Of a DNA stretch of 53,529 nt, positions 43,296 through 50,807 are shown one piece after another (the first letter of the stretch is position 1; every line of letters begins with the position of its first letter). Source of the DNA: Candidatus Sulfopaludibacter sp. SbA3. Lineage in GTDB: Bacteria > Acidobacteriota > Terriglobia > 20CM-2-55-15. The position numbers were made by a program, and so were the translations under genes. The notes under the pieces are model-generated. The model ran no database searches, was not told the origin of the DNA, and worked only from the letters and a program-made list of their open reading frames with translations. The DNA lies in NCBI GenBank assembly GCA_945865815.1, contig CAMBFR010000014.1, forward strand, positions 1 through 53,529, written 5' to 3'.

Positions 43296-43709
43296 CTATC
43301 TGTAACGATCGTTCGGGCCGCCATCCCCGAAGCCACTCAAGACACTCTTGCCGTCTGCCATTGTAACGGTTCTGCCGCTCATGTGGGCCGCGCCGTTCTT
43401 GGCGAGGAAGCCTTCGACGGTAATCAGGTCGCCAACCTTGAGAGAGTCTTTTCTCCAGCCGAGCCGATACAGGCCGTTCGGAGCAGCTCCTTCGACGGCC
43501 CAATTTGTCACCTTGCCGGCGGCGTCCGTCACATCGACGTAGTAATAGACGTGGGGATTCTGCCATTCAAACTTCGTAACCTTCCCCTTCAACGTGAACG
43601 GCTTGTTTCCGTCGTACTCGGCCGCAAAGGAATGGTGCGCCAGTACGGGGACTACCGTGAAGATTACGGCAAACGTTATGGCGAATACTGCAATCGTATA
43701 TTTTCTCAT
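43296..43709 (-). CDS. secreted DUF6152 family protein (second copy)
   Basis: GGAGGAG lies just before the ATG. The 137-residue product has a signal peptide (IAVFAITFAVIFTVVPVLA), then HHSFAAEYDGNKPFTLKG and KVTKFEWQNPHVYYYVDV, the DUF6152 pattern, sharing the HHxFA start and the WxNPHxYxYxDV segment with the protein at 3695-4099. A C-terminal GGPNDRYR tail is unique to this copy. Exported, function unknown. It is the first gene of a probable pair with the HExxH metallopeptidase. Confidence 0.8.
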   Translation of the reverse strand: MRKYTIAVFAITFAVIFTVVPVLAHHSFAAEYDGNKPFTLKGKVTKFEWQNPHVYYYVDVTDAAGKVTNWAVEGAAPNGLYRLGWRKDSLKVGDLITVEGFLAKNGAAHMSGRTVTMADGKSVLSGFGDGGPNDRYR

Positions 43710-43989
43710 CGCGCTCCTCCAGCTGGACTCTCATTAACACTTACCTTCCCATTTTAAGTCAAGCGTTTGAGCGGGAACCGGCGATTTTTGAATAACAGGT
43801 TGGATGATAGGTCTTACCACTCTTCACGGTTCGCCGATCATACGGCGCGATTCGAATCGAGCAGCGGGAACACCAGACAGGTGAAAGAGGATCGGCAGGC
43901 GTCCTGTTCGATTTCACGTTTTTCAAAGCGTCTCTCCTTAAGGTGATGCGGAACTTCAGCGGCTTTAGACGGGCGGCATGAGAAGACGG
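43710..43989. other. 280-bp intergenic region, nothing recognised
   Basis: Between asnS (ending at 43990) and the DUF6152 start. It has no strong repeats, no tRNA-like fold and no convincing open frame; it should contain the promoter of the DUF6152/metallopeptidase pair. Confidence 0.4.
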
Positions 43990-45402
43990 TTAGAACTCGG
44001 CGTTCTTCGGAGTGCGCGGGAACGCGATGACGTCCCGGATGTTGCCCATACCGGTGGCATAGATGATGGTGCGCTCGAAGCCAAGTCCGAAGCCGGCGTG
44101 CGGCACGGTGCCATACCGGCGCAGGTCGCGATACCACCAATAATCCTCCTTTCGGAGTTCCTTCTCCTCGAGACGCTGATCCAGGACGTCGAGGCGTTCC
44201 TCGCGTTGGCTGCCGCCAATGATCTCGCCTATTCCCGGAGCGAGCACGTCCATCGCGGCAACAGTCTTGCCGTCGTCGTTGAGGCGCATATAAAAAGCTT
44301 TGATGTCTCGGGGATAGTTCATCACCACCACAGGACGGCCCACCAACTCCTCGGTCAGGTAACGCTCGTGTTCGCTCTGCATGTCGATGCCCCATTTCAC
44401 CGGAAACTCAAATTTCCGGCCCTTGGCCACAGCCTTTTCGAGCGCCGCGATCGCATCGGTATAGGTCATGCGCTCGAAGCTTGACGAAACGAATTTTTCC
44501 AGCCGGTCGATGCAGGTCTTATCGATGCGCTCCGCGAAAAAGCGCATATCGTCGCTGCGTTCGTTGAGCACGGTCCTGAACAGGTACTTCAGGAAGTCCT
44601 CTGCGAGGTCCGCGTTGTCGCTGAGATCGGCAAATGCAATCTCGGGCTCGATCATCCAGAACTCGGCAAGGTGGCGCGATGTGTTGCTGTTCTCGGCGCG
44701 AAACGTGGGACCAAACGTGTAAACCTTCGACAATGCATGGCAGTAAGTCTCGACGTTGAGCTGGCCCGAGACCGTAAGGTGTGCTTCACGGCCAAAGAAG
44801 TCCTGGCTGAAATCCACGCCGCCGGCCGGATTGCGCGGGGGGTTCAACAGATCGAGCGTGCTCACACGAAACATTTCGCCCGCGCCTTCGCAGTCGTTGG
44901 CTGTGATGATCGGCGTATGCACCCACAGGAATCCGTGCTCATGAAAATAGCGATGGACCGCCATTGAAAGGCAGTGACGCACACGCGCCACCGCGCCGAA
45001 GGTATTGGTGCGAACGCGCAGATGGGCCACGGTCCGCAGGTACTCGAAGGTGTGCTGCTTGGCCTGAACCGGATAAGTATCGGGATCGTCCACGAAACCG
45101 AGCACCTTCACCGACGAGGCGCGGAGTTCAAGAGTCTGGCCCTTGCCCTCGCTCTTCACGAACTCGCCCTCGCACTCCACCGAGCATCCCGCGGTCAACT
45201 TGATCACTTCGCTGTCGTAGTTCGGGAGTTCCCTTGGCGCCACCACCTGCAGCGGATCGAAGCACGAGCCGTCACCGACATGAACGAAACTCATGCCTGC
45301 CTTGGAATCTCGGCGAGTGCGAACCCAGCCCTTGATGATTCCATGCAGGCCGATGTGAGCGGAGGGATTGGAAAGCGCGTCGGAAACAGAAATGTGTCCC
45401 AT
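43990..45402 (-). CDS. asnS: asparaginyl-tRNA synthetase
   Basis: A 470-residue class II aminoacyl-tRNA synthetase that charges tRNA-Asn in the cytoplasm. Start at 45402 ([11 protein letters not shown]); the 12 residues further upstream are not conserved-looking. The N-terminal OB-fold anticodon-binding domain ([20 protein letters not shown]) is followed by the catalytic core: motif 2 [20 protein letters not shown], the AsnRS-specific [10 protein letters not shown] signature, and motif 3 [12 protein letters not shown]. The length is normal for bacteria. The start lacks a ribosome-binding site but has CATACT 6 nt upstream, suggesting a leaderless transcript. Confidence 0.95.
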   Translation of the reverse strand: MGHISVSDALSNPSAHIGLHGIIKGWVRTRRDSKAGMSFVHVGDGSCFDPLQVVAPRELPNYDSEVIKLTAGCSVECEGEFVKSEGKGQTLELRASSVKVLGFVDDPDTYPVQAKQHTFEYLRTVAHLRVRTNTFGAVARVRHCLSMAVHRYFHEHGFLWVHTPIITANDCEGAGEMFRVSTLDLLNPPRNPAGGVDFSQDFFGREAHLTVSGQLNVETYCHALSKVYTFGPTFRAENSNTSRHLAEFWMIEPEIAFADLSDNADLAEDFLKYLFRTVLNERSDDMRFFAERIDKTCIDRLEKFVSSSFERMTYTDAIAALEKAVAKGRKFEFPVKWGIDMQSEHERYLTEELVGRPVVVMNYPRDIKAFYMRLNDDGKTVAAMDVLAPGIGEIIGGSQREERLDVLDQRLEEKELRKEDYWWYRDLRRYGTVPHAGFGLGFERTIIYATGMGNIRDVIAFPRTPKNAEF

Positions 45403-45408
45403 GGCGTC

Positions 45409-45414
45409 AGTATG
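45409..45414 (-). promoter_or_regulatory. putative -10 box for a leaderless asnS mRNA
   Basis: CATACT on the minus strand, 6 nt before the ATG at 45402; no ribosome-binding site between. Confidence 0.35.
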
Positions 45415-45457
45415 AGAACTCCCGATTGAAGCAGGCAAGTCTTTTTGCAGATTGTAG

Positions 45458-45491
45458 CTGTGGGTGCCGGGCTAAAGCCCCGCGCCCACAG
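45458..45491. repeat. palindrome family C, copy 2 (short), inside the end of the dus gene
   Basis: CTGTGGG... (45458-45473) pairs with ...CCCACAG (45476-45491) over 16 bp with two mismatches and a 2-bp centre. It shares GCCCCGCGCCCACAG with copy 1. The last codons and stop of the dihydrouridine synthase gene lie in it. Confidence 0.75.
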
Positions 45492-46536
45492 GCAGAACGG
45501 CTCCGGCAGCAATAAGATCCCTCAGGCCCTCCCGAGGGGTCACGGCGGGCCATTCCCGCCGATCGTCGTACCACAGGTCCAGCACGCCGCGGAGCGATTC
45601 GGTATCCTTCGTATCGATAAATGCCTGCCGCACGTCGGCGCGCAGCGGATGGAGATCGGCGTAGGCAATGCCGAATTTCCGAAAGATCGCGCCGGCGCGA
45701 ACCGAGTCATAGAGCCTCAGCGTCTCGGCGAAATGAAATTCGATCGCCTCACGCTGTTCTGCCACCGACGGCGGAGCAATCGGGCAGCCCTCCAGCAACG
45801 CGCGGCACTCGCGAAAGATGAACGGGTTTCCGATCGCGCCGCGGGCAACGGTCACGCCATCGACGCCGGTTTCGCCCATCATTCGAACCACAGCGGACGC
45901 AGTAAATAAATCACCGCTGCCGAGAATCGTGCGCGCTCCCACATGGCGTTTTACCCGGGCGAGGAACTCCCAGTTCGATGGCCCGATATACCTCTGCTTG
46001 ACCGTACGTCCGTGAACGGTGACTGCCGCGGCGCCCAGGGAGAACGCGCCATCAAGTATCGCGAAGAAGTTCCTCTCGCTGTCCGCCGAATCGTCGAAGC
46101 CGCGCCGCATCTTGAGCGTGACAGGACGCCTGCCGCCGACCGCATTGATCACCGACTTCACGATTGCGAGAGCGTTTTCGGGCTCGCTCAGCAGGAATCC
46201 GCCGCGGCAGCGGCCGAGCACCTTCTTCACCGGACATCCAAAATTGATGTCGACCAGATCGTAGCCGCCCTCCACCAGGTCACTGGCCGCTTCCCCGAAC
46301 TGCTCGGGGCGGCTTCCCATAAGCTGTCCTCCAATGGGGTGGTCGTCTTCGCCGATCCGGAACAGTCGGTCCCGAAGCTTTCCCGTTCGCGTTACAAACT
46401 CATCGAGCACAACCTCGGCCATCGCAAATTCCGCGCCGTACCGGCGCGCAACAACTCGCATCGGCCGGTCGGAAAAGCCGGAAAGCGCCGCCTGGATGGC
46501 CGGCATTTTGATTTTGAGCGAGCCGATGTTCAGCAT
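45472..46536 (-). CDS. tRNA-dihydrouridine synthase-like protein
   Basis: A 354-residue FMN-dependent TIM-barrel enzyme of the Dus family, which reduces uridines in tRNA loops. It has FSDRPMRVVARRYGAEFAMA, the catalytic motif DINFGCPVKKVLGRC (Cys near residue 101), LKMRRGFDD, TVHGRTVKQRY and VARGAIGNPF, all typical, so the assignment is firm, but the exact subclass (DusA, B or C) is not. It is the second gene of a pair: the aldo/keto reductase stop and this start overlap (TGATG). The last residues (PVGAGL) and the stop are encoded by a family C palindrome. Confidence 0.92.
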   Translation of the reverse strand: MLNIGSLKIKMPAIQAALSGFSDRPMRVVARRYGAEFAMAEVVLDEFVTRTGKLRDRLFRIGEDDHPIGGQLMGSRPEQFGEAASDLVEGGYDLVDINFGCPVKKVLGRCRGGFLLSEPENALAIVKSVINAVGGRRPVTLKMRRGFDDSADSERNFFAILDGAFSLGAAAVTVHGRTVKQRYIGPSNWEFLARVKRHVGARTILGSGDLFTASAVVRMMGETGVDGVTVARGAIGNPFIFRECRALLEGCPIAPPSVAEQREAIEFHFAETLRLYDSVRAGAIFRKFGIAYADLHPLRADVRQAFIDTKDTESLRGVLDLWYDDRREWPAVTPREGLRDLIAAGAVLPVGAGL

Positions 46537-47363
46537 CAGCAGTCTCCAATGGACTCGATGAAGCTCACTTCACCCGCCGTGAGCGTGATCGTGTTCGCCT
46601 TGAGGTCCTCGGTCATGTGCTGCAGATTCGTGGTTCCTGTCAGCGGCGCCATTCCCACCTGCATGGCAAAGCGAAAAATGACCTGCGCCGGTTGCACGCC
46701 GAGCCTGTGGGCGATGGCACTCACTTCCGGATGGTGCATCACGCCTGGATTCGCCGTCAGGAGTGAGAATCCCTGGTACATGATTCCGTTGGCCCGGCAG
46801 ATGCCCCGAACTTCCCGGTCCCAGCCCTTGTTCGCGAAGCAGCGGTTCTGCACGGCCATGGGCTTCACGCCCGCCTTCCCTATCAACTCCGCAAGCTGCC
46901 AGGCGTTGACGTTGCTGATGCCGATCATGCCGGCGCGGCCCGACGCGTGAATCTCCTCGATAGCTGCCCACACTTCCCAGTCCTCGTCTCCGAGTCCGGG
47001 ATGCGAATAAGGACCATGCAGAAGATAAGAATCCACGCGGTCGGTCTTCAGATGCTTCAGGGACGACTCGAAGGACTGGCGGACCTGGGTTGTCAGATCC
47101 ATCTGCGGGTCATAAGGCACGCGATTGTCGTGGCCGCCGATCGGCGTAAATTTCGTCTGAATGAAGAGGCTCTCGCGAGGAACCCCATTGTCAGCCAGTG
47201 CGCCGAGGGCCTCGCCCACGAGCGGTTCCGAATAGTGTCTGGGCTGGTTGGCGGTATCGATCGCCCTGAAGCCGGCGCTTACGGCCGACCGGACCAGTTC
47301 CGTGGTGGCGTCTTTCTTCCATGCCGTTCCGTAAATGAATGAAGGAGCCTGTCTGATGCTCAT
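46536..47363 (-). CDS. aldo/keto reductase
   Basis: A 275-residue NAD(P)H-dependent oxidoreductase with the AKR TIM-barrel. Start at 47363 (MSIRQAPSFIYGTAWKK). Visible tetrad: Asp in RAIDTANQ, Tyr in PRHYSEPLVG, Lys in FIQTKFTP and His in SYLLHGPYSHP. The cofactor end has GTTNLQHMTEDL. It probably reduces a carbonyl metabolite in the cytoplasm; substrate unknown. It is coupled to the dihydrouridine synthase by a one-base stop/start overlap, an association without an obvious functional reason. No Shine-Dalgarno sequence; TAGAAT lies 8 nt upstream. A family B palindrome begins 25 bp upstream of its start. Confidence 0.9.
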   Translation of the reverse strand: MSIRQAPSFIYGTAWKKDATTELVRSAVSAGFRAIDTANQPRHYSEPLVGEALGALADNGVPRESLFIQTKFTPIGGHDNRVPYDPQMDLTTQVRQSFESSLKHLKTDRVDSYLLHGPYSHPGLGDEDWEVWAAIEEIHASGRAGMIGISNVNAWQLAELIGKAGVKPMAVQNRCFANKGWDREVRGICRANGIMYQGFSLLTANPGVMHHPEVSAIAHRLGVQPAQVIFRFAMQVGMAPLTGTTNLQHMTEDLKANTITLTAGEVSFIESIGDC

Positions 47364-47371
47364 TGGGCTAT

Positions 47372-47377
47372 ATTCTA
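47372..47377 (-). promoter_or_regulatory. putative -10 box for a leaderless aldo/keto reductase mRNA
   Basis: TAGAAT on the minus strand, 8 nt before the ATG at 47363. The region where a -35 box would lie is already inside the family B palindrome. Confidence 0.38.
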
Positions 47378-47387
47378 ACCGTTCGCA

Positions 47388-47560
47388 CAAAACTCCCCTC
47401 CTGGATTAGGAGGGGTGCCGTTCGCGCGTCTTTCAGCGAACGGCGGGGTGGTGTTATAGATGTTCGCGAAGCGCACCATAAGGTGGCTTCGCGCCGTTCC
47501 GTACCACCCCGTCTGCGCCTTCGGCGCAGCCACCCCTCCTAAGACAGGAGGGGAATTTTG
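47388..47560. repeat. MITE-like composite palindrome family B, copy 2
   Basis: The ends CAAAACTCCCCTCC and GGAGGGGAATTTTG are reverse complements with one mismatch; each flank is a hairpin (CCCCTCCT...AGGAGGGG), and the centre carries CGGGGTGGT (47444-47452) and ACCACCCCG. It has the same architecture as copy 1 (26969-27117) but a different, longer middle. Its right end reaches the ribosome-binding site of the pseudouridine synthase gene. Confidence 0.87.
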
Positions 47561-47571
47561 GAGAAATGATT

Positions 47572-48459
47572 ATGTCTCGTCTCTATCTCCCCAAAATCGA
47601 ACCGGCGCCGGCCACCATACTCGCGCATTTGATCGCACACTTTCCGCAGATTCCTCCCGGGACCTGGCGTGAGCGTGTCGCGCGCGGGGTGGTCACAACA
47701 AGCGATGGAGCGATATTGAGCGAGGGTTCTCCATACTGCCACGGCATCACGATCTGCTACGACAGGGAGGTTCCATCGGAGCCCGATTCCATCGAACAGG
47801 AAGAGATCGTTTATCAGGACGGCGAGATCCTGGTTGCCGACAAGCCGCATGGGATGCCGGTAACGCCTGCCGGGGAATATCTCGAACGCTCGCTCCTGGT
47901 TCGTCTGCAGAAAAGCACCGGAGTGAAGGCGCTTGCCCCAATGCACCGGCTCGATCGCAACACGGCAGGAATTGTTCTTTTTGCCGTCAACCCGGCTTCG
48001 CGCGGGATCTACCATCAGCTTTTCGCCGAAGGCAACATCGATCGCGAATACCTTGCTGTTGCTCACATTGACGATCGCGCCTGGTTACGAGAAACAAAAC
48101 AGTGGCGCGTGGAAAACCGGATGGAAGCGGGCGATCCCTGGTATACGCAGCGAATCGTCGACGGACCCGTCAATGCGGTCACCGAAATTGAACTGCTCGG
48201 TGTACAGGGCGGCCTCGGCCTGTTCCGGCTGAGGCCGCAAACAGGGAGAAAGCACCAGCTTCGGGTTCATATGATGTCGATCGGATTTCCGATCGCAGGC
48301 GACCCGGTCTATCCACGAATCAGCGAAATCTCAGACACACCACTCCAACTTCTCGCAACACGGCTGGCGTTCATCGATCCGTTGAGCGGCAAGCCCAGGA
48401 CCTTTACTTCGGCAAGAAAGCTACTGAAAGCTTCCCGAGATTTCCATATTCAATCGTGA
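47572..48459 (+). CDS. RluA-family pseudouridine synthase
   Basis: A 295-residue RNA-modifying enzyme. It has an S4-like N-terminal part (PPGTWRERVARGVVTTSDGA), then ILVADKPHGMPVTP and the catalytic motif MHRLDRNTAG with Asp, followed by LRPQTGRKHQLRVH, all typical of RluA/RsuA-type enzymes that isomerise uridines in rRNA or tRNA. Start at 47572, because GGAG at 47560-47563 has an 8-nt spacing to it and only 2 nt to the ATG at 47566. That GGAG overlaps the end of a family B palindrome. The 3' end overlaps the convergent hydratase gene by 56 bp. Confidence 0.9.
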   Translation: MSRLYLPKIEPAPATILAHLIAHFPQIPPGTWRERVARGVVTTSDGAILSEGSPYCHGITICYDREVPSEPDSIEQEEIVYQDGEILVADKPHGMPVTPAGEYLERSLLVRLQKSTGVKALAPMHRLDRNTAGIVLFAVNPASRGIYHQLFAEGNIDREYLAVAHIDDRAWLRETKQWRVENRMEAGDPWYTQRIVDGPVNAVTEIELLGVQGGLGLFRLRPQTGRKHQLRVHMMSIGFPIAGDPVYPRISEISDTPLQLLATRLAFIDPLSGKPRTFTSARKLLKASRDFHIQS

Positions 48460-49165
48460 GCGGAATCCCGGACGGTACGGTAAGGACGCCCGCGTAGGAC
48501 CCTGTGGTTACGATCGCGGCGGCCTTCAGCGTTTCGCCGCGGCTTGATAGAAAATTGGCGAGCCAGACAAGCGGGCGCAACGGATGCTCATTAGGATGGC
48601 GGCCTTCGCGCGTCAGTATCGTCCCGGACTTCGTGCCCACTGTGAACGGGATGGCGCCGAGTTCGCAATCGAACGGATTCTGAAGCACCGGGCCGGCAAA
48701 GAGTCCGAGGTGGCTGAGGCTGTCGGCGAGGAACTCCGGGAATGGAATCGCATGGGGATCGACGTACCGGGAGCGGATGAGTTCGAGCACGAGGCGTGTT
48801 TCGGAGATCGCATCACGAACTTCGTGTTCCGCATAGGCGGTGTCGCGCGGTGGAAGATCACGCCCCATAATGAAAGCGACCTCCGGCTCGATTCGAGCCT
48901 CCGCCTTCAGGGCTGCAACCGGACAGAAGGGGCCCCTGGAGATAGTCGACCCCGGCAGGGGCGCCAGCATCAGGTTCTCGCCCTTCGGCAACGAGCACTT
49001 CCAGCCGCCGATTTTCTCGCCGGACAATTCCAGAATCCGGCGCTGAACCAGGAGCGCGTCGTCCACGGTTGCCGGCCGGCACGATTCCGGGAGCCGCTCG
49101 ATTTGCCGCGCTTCACGCCGGGCGGCAATCAACTGGGAAGCTGCATCATCTATTGTTGTTGCCAT
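48404..49165 (-). CDS. 2-keto-4-pentenoate hydratase-like protein
   Basis: A 253-residue cytoplasmic protein of the fumarylacetoacetate-hydrolase superfamily, close to MhpD/XylJ-type hydratases that add water to 2-hydroxypentadienoate in aromatic-ring breakdown. Typical stretches: IGGWKCSLPKG, ARIEPEVAFIMG (metal-binding Glu pair) and VTTGSYAGVLTV. Length matches MhpD (about 269). Its start overlaps the patatin stop by one base (TGATG), so it is translated with the patatin gene. Other aromatic-degradation genes are absent from the window, so the in vivo substrate is open. Its 3' end overlaps the pseudouridine synthase gene. Confidence 0.82.
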   Translation of the reverse strand: MATTIDDAASQLIAARREARQIERLPESCRPATVDDALLVQRRILELSGEKIGGWKCSLPKGENLMLAPLPGSTISRGPFCPVAALKAEARIEPEVAFIMGRDLPPRDTAYAEHEVRDAISETRLVLELIRSRYVDPHAIPFPEFLADSLSHLGLFAGPVLQNPFDCELGAIPFTVGTKSGTILTREGRHPNEHPLRPLVWLANFLSSRGETLKAAAIVTTGSYAGVLTVPSGIPLTIEYGNLGKLSVAFLPK

Positions 49166-50712
49166 CAGAAATTATCCACGTAAACGCGCTCGCCCTGCGG
49201 ACGGACCAGCACGAGGCGGATCCAGTCGGTTTGCGTCAGCTCTTCGAACTTCTCTTTAAGTTCGTATTTCGTTTCGGCGTACATCAATTCGAAAGCGTCG
49301 CCGGCCTCGCGGTTCTTCCACAACTCGGCGGTACCAATGGTCAGCGGCTGATCGGGGCAGATCGCGAAAACGGACACCGGCGTATGAACCCTCTCCAGCA
49401 CTCGTTCCGCGGTCGCCGACTGTATATCGGAACCCGGAGCCGGCTTCGACATGCTTCTTTTGGCCGCAGCCAACTCGTTATACAGATATGTCAGCTTCAG
49501 CGAGTTCCGCTCGAGCGCGCCCTGCCGCACATCCATGACGCGGAACAATCTCTTCGTGATGGATGTGTGATTGACCGGCTCGGCGAATGATGCATTCAGC
49601 GGGAGAATGAAAAGCAGATCGCACTCTTCAAGCTGCGTCCCGAACCACACCGGCAGATTGTCGACAACTCCTCCATCTTCGAACCACTCCGTGCGGTCCA
49701 CCTTCACGGTGATGTATGGAAACAGGGGCGGCAGGTCCATGGAAGCAAAAACGCCGCGGCACATCTTGCGAATTGCGGATTCAGTGTCGGCGCCGCCGAT
49801 TAATTCGTACCTGTCGGGTTCAACGACCAGTTTCTGCTGAGCTTTGCCGCTCCGGCCGAAGGCGGGCCGGTACAAACTGTCGAGATCGGAACGATTCGTT
49901 GAAAACTCCACCCGGCCCAACTCCACATTCGAGCGAGTGAAATAAAAATGAATCGGGCGCGCCGACTCCTGTTTTGCCGCGTTAAACAACCGGGACAGGT
50001 GTTTGTGCACCTTGCCATCCTCGACGAATATCTGTTCGAACCCCTCCTTCCAGGGCGTGGGGAGGAGGAACGAGTTCTTGTAGAGGGGAAAGTAATAATC
50101 GAACTCGACGAGCCGCTTGATGCTGATCGACCTCCACCACTGCTCATGCACGCTCGGCTGGCCATCCCGGGCCTTGACGAGATCCGCAAGCCAGAACATC
50201 GAATTCCAGGACCCGATCGAAGTGCCCGCGATCATCTTCACTTTATCGAGTGCGTTGTTCTCCTCCAGAAATTCATGGATCGCCTTCATCGCGCCCGCCT
50301 GATACGCGCCTTTCGCTCCACCGCCGGCCAGGATGATTCCGATTTTCTTGAAACGATCCAGCTTTGTCCCTTTGCCCGGCGCCGGTGTCAACGGCTCCGA
50401 CACAGTGACTTTCGGTCTACCACGCGACTTTCGATAAAGGAACACGCTGAGGTTGTAGCTGATGAGCGTTGCGACCCCGAGAAGCAGCACCATGACCACG
50501 CCGTTCGACGCCAATGCGATGATCTGCAACTGCAGCACCACCTCCGGGATCTGCAGCAAACCCAGCAGCAGCCTCGTGATCCGTGTCACGTCTTCCACCT
50601 GCAAAAACAATCCCATAACAAACAGGCAGATCAGCATGAAGAGGGCGAAGTAGCCAATGAACAGCGCCGGGAGTCTTCGGAGCCAGATGAACAGGAACAT
50701 GGCAATTCGCAT
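49165..50712 (-). CDS. membrane-anchored patatin-like phospholipase
   Basis: Start at 50712 (MRIAMFLFIWLRRLP) with GGAGG 6 nt upstream; the extra 28 residues of the longer frame are unlikely. Two membrane segments lie in the first 95 residues (about 12-35 and 60-90), followed by a basic linker. The patatin domain starts with the oxyanion-hole loop GGGAKGAYQAG, the nucleophile GTSIGSW and the dyad Asp in DGGVVDNLP. This predicts a Ser-Asp lipid acyl hydrolase acting at the inner membrane on phospholipids. The C-terminal 80 residues are soluble. It is coupled to the hydratase-like gene and divergent from the regulatory-domain/haem gene (95 bp between starts). Confidence 0.9.
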   Translation of the reverse strand: MRIAMFLFIWLRRLPALFIGYFALFMLICLFVMGLFLQVEDVTRITRLLLGLLQIPEVVLQLQIIALASNGVVMVLLLGVATLISYNLSVFLYRKSRGRPKVTVSEPLTPAPGKGTKLDRFKKIGIILAGGGAKGAYQAGAMKAIHEFLEENNALDKVKMIAGTSIGSWNSMFWLADLVKARDGQPSVHEQWWRSISIKRLVEFDYYFPLYKNSFLLPTPWKEGFEQIFVEDGKVHKHLSRLFNAAKQESARPIHFYFTRSNVELGRVEFSTNRSDLDSLYRPAFGRSGKAQQKLVVEPDRYELIGGADTESAIRKMCRGVFASMDLPPLFPYITVKVDRTEWFEDGGVVDNLPVWFGTQLEECDLLFILPLNASFAEPVNHTSITKRLFRVMDVRQGALERNSLKLTYLYNELAAAKRSMSKPAPGSDIQSATAERVLERVHTPVSVFAICPDQPLTIGTAELWKNREAGDAFELMYAETKYELKEKFEELTQTDWIRLVLVRPQGERVYVDNF

Positions 50713-50807
50713 TCGTTTCCTCCGGTGAGTGGGCATTGTAGTGTAAACAGCAGCCGCCGGGCAGTGATAAGATCTGCGCCAACTCATATCCCACAAGAGG
50801 AGAATCC

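Noticed and set aside
43838-44395. 185-residue minus-strand frame over the asnS 3' end
   Set aside because: Arg-rich translation in another frame of asnS; no start signal.
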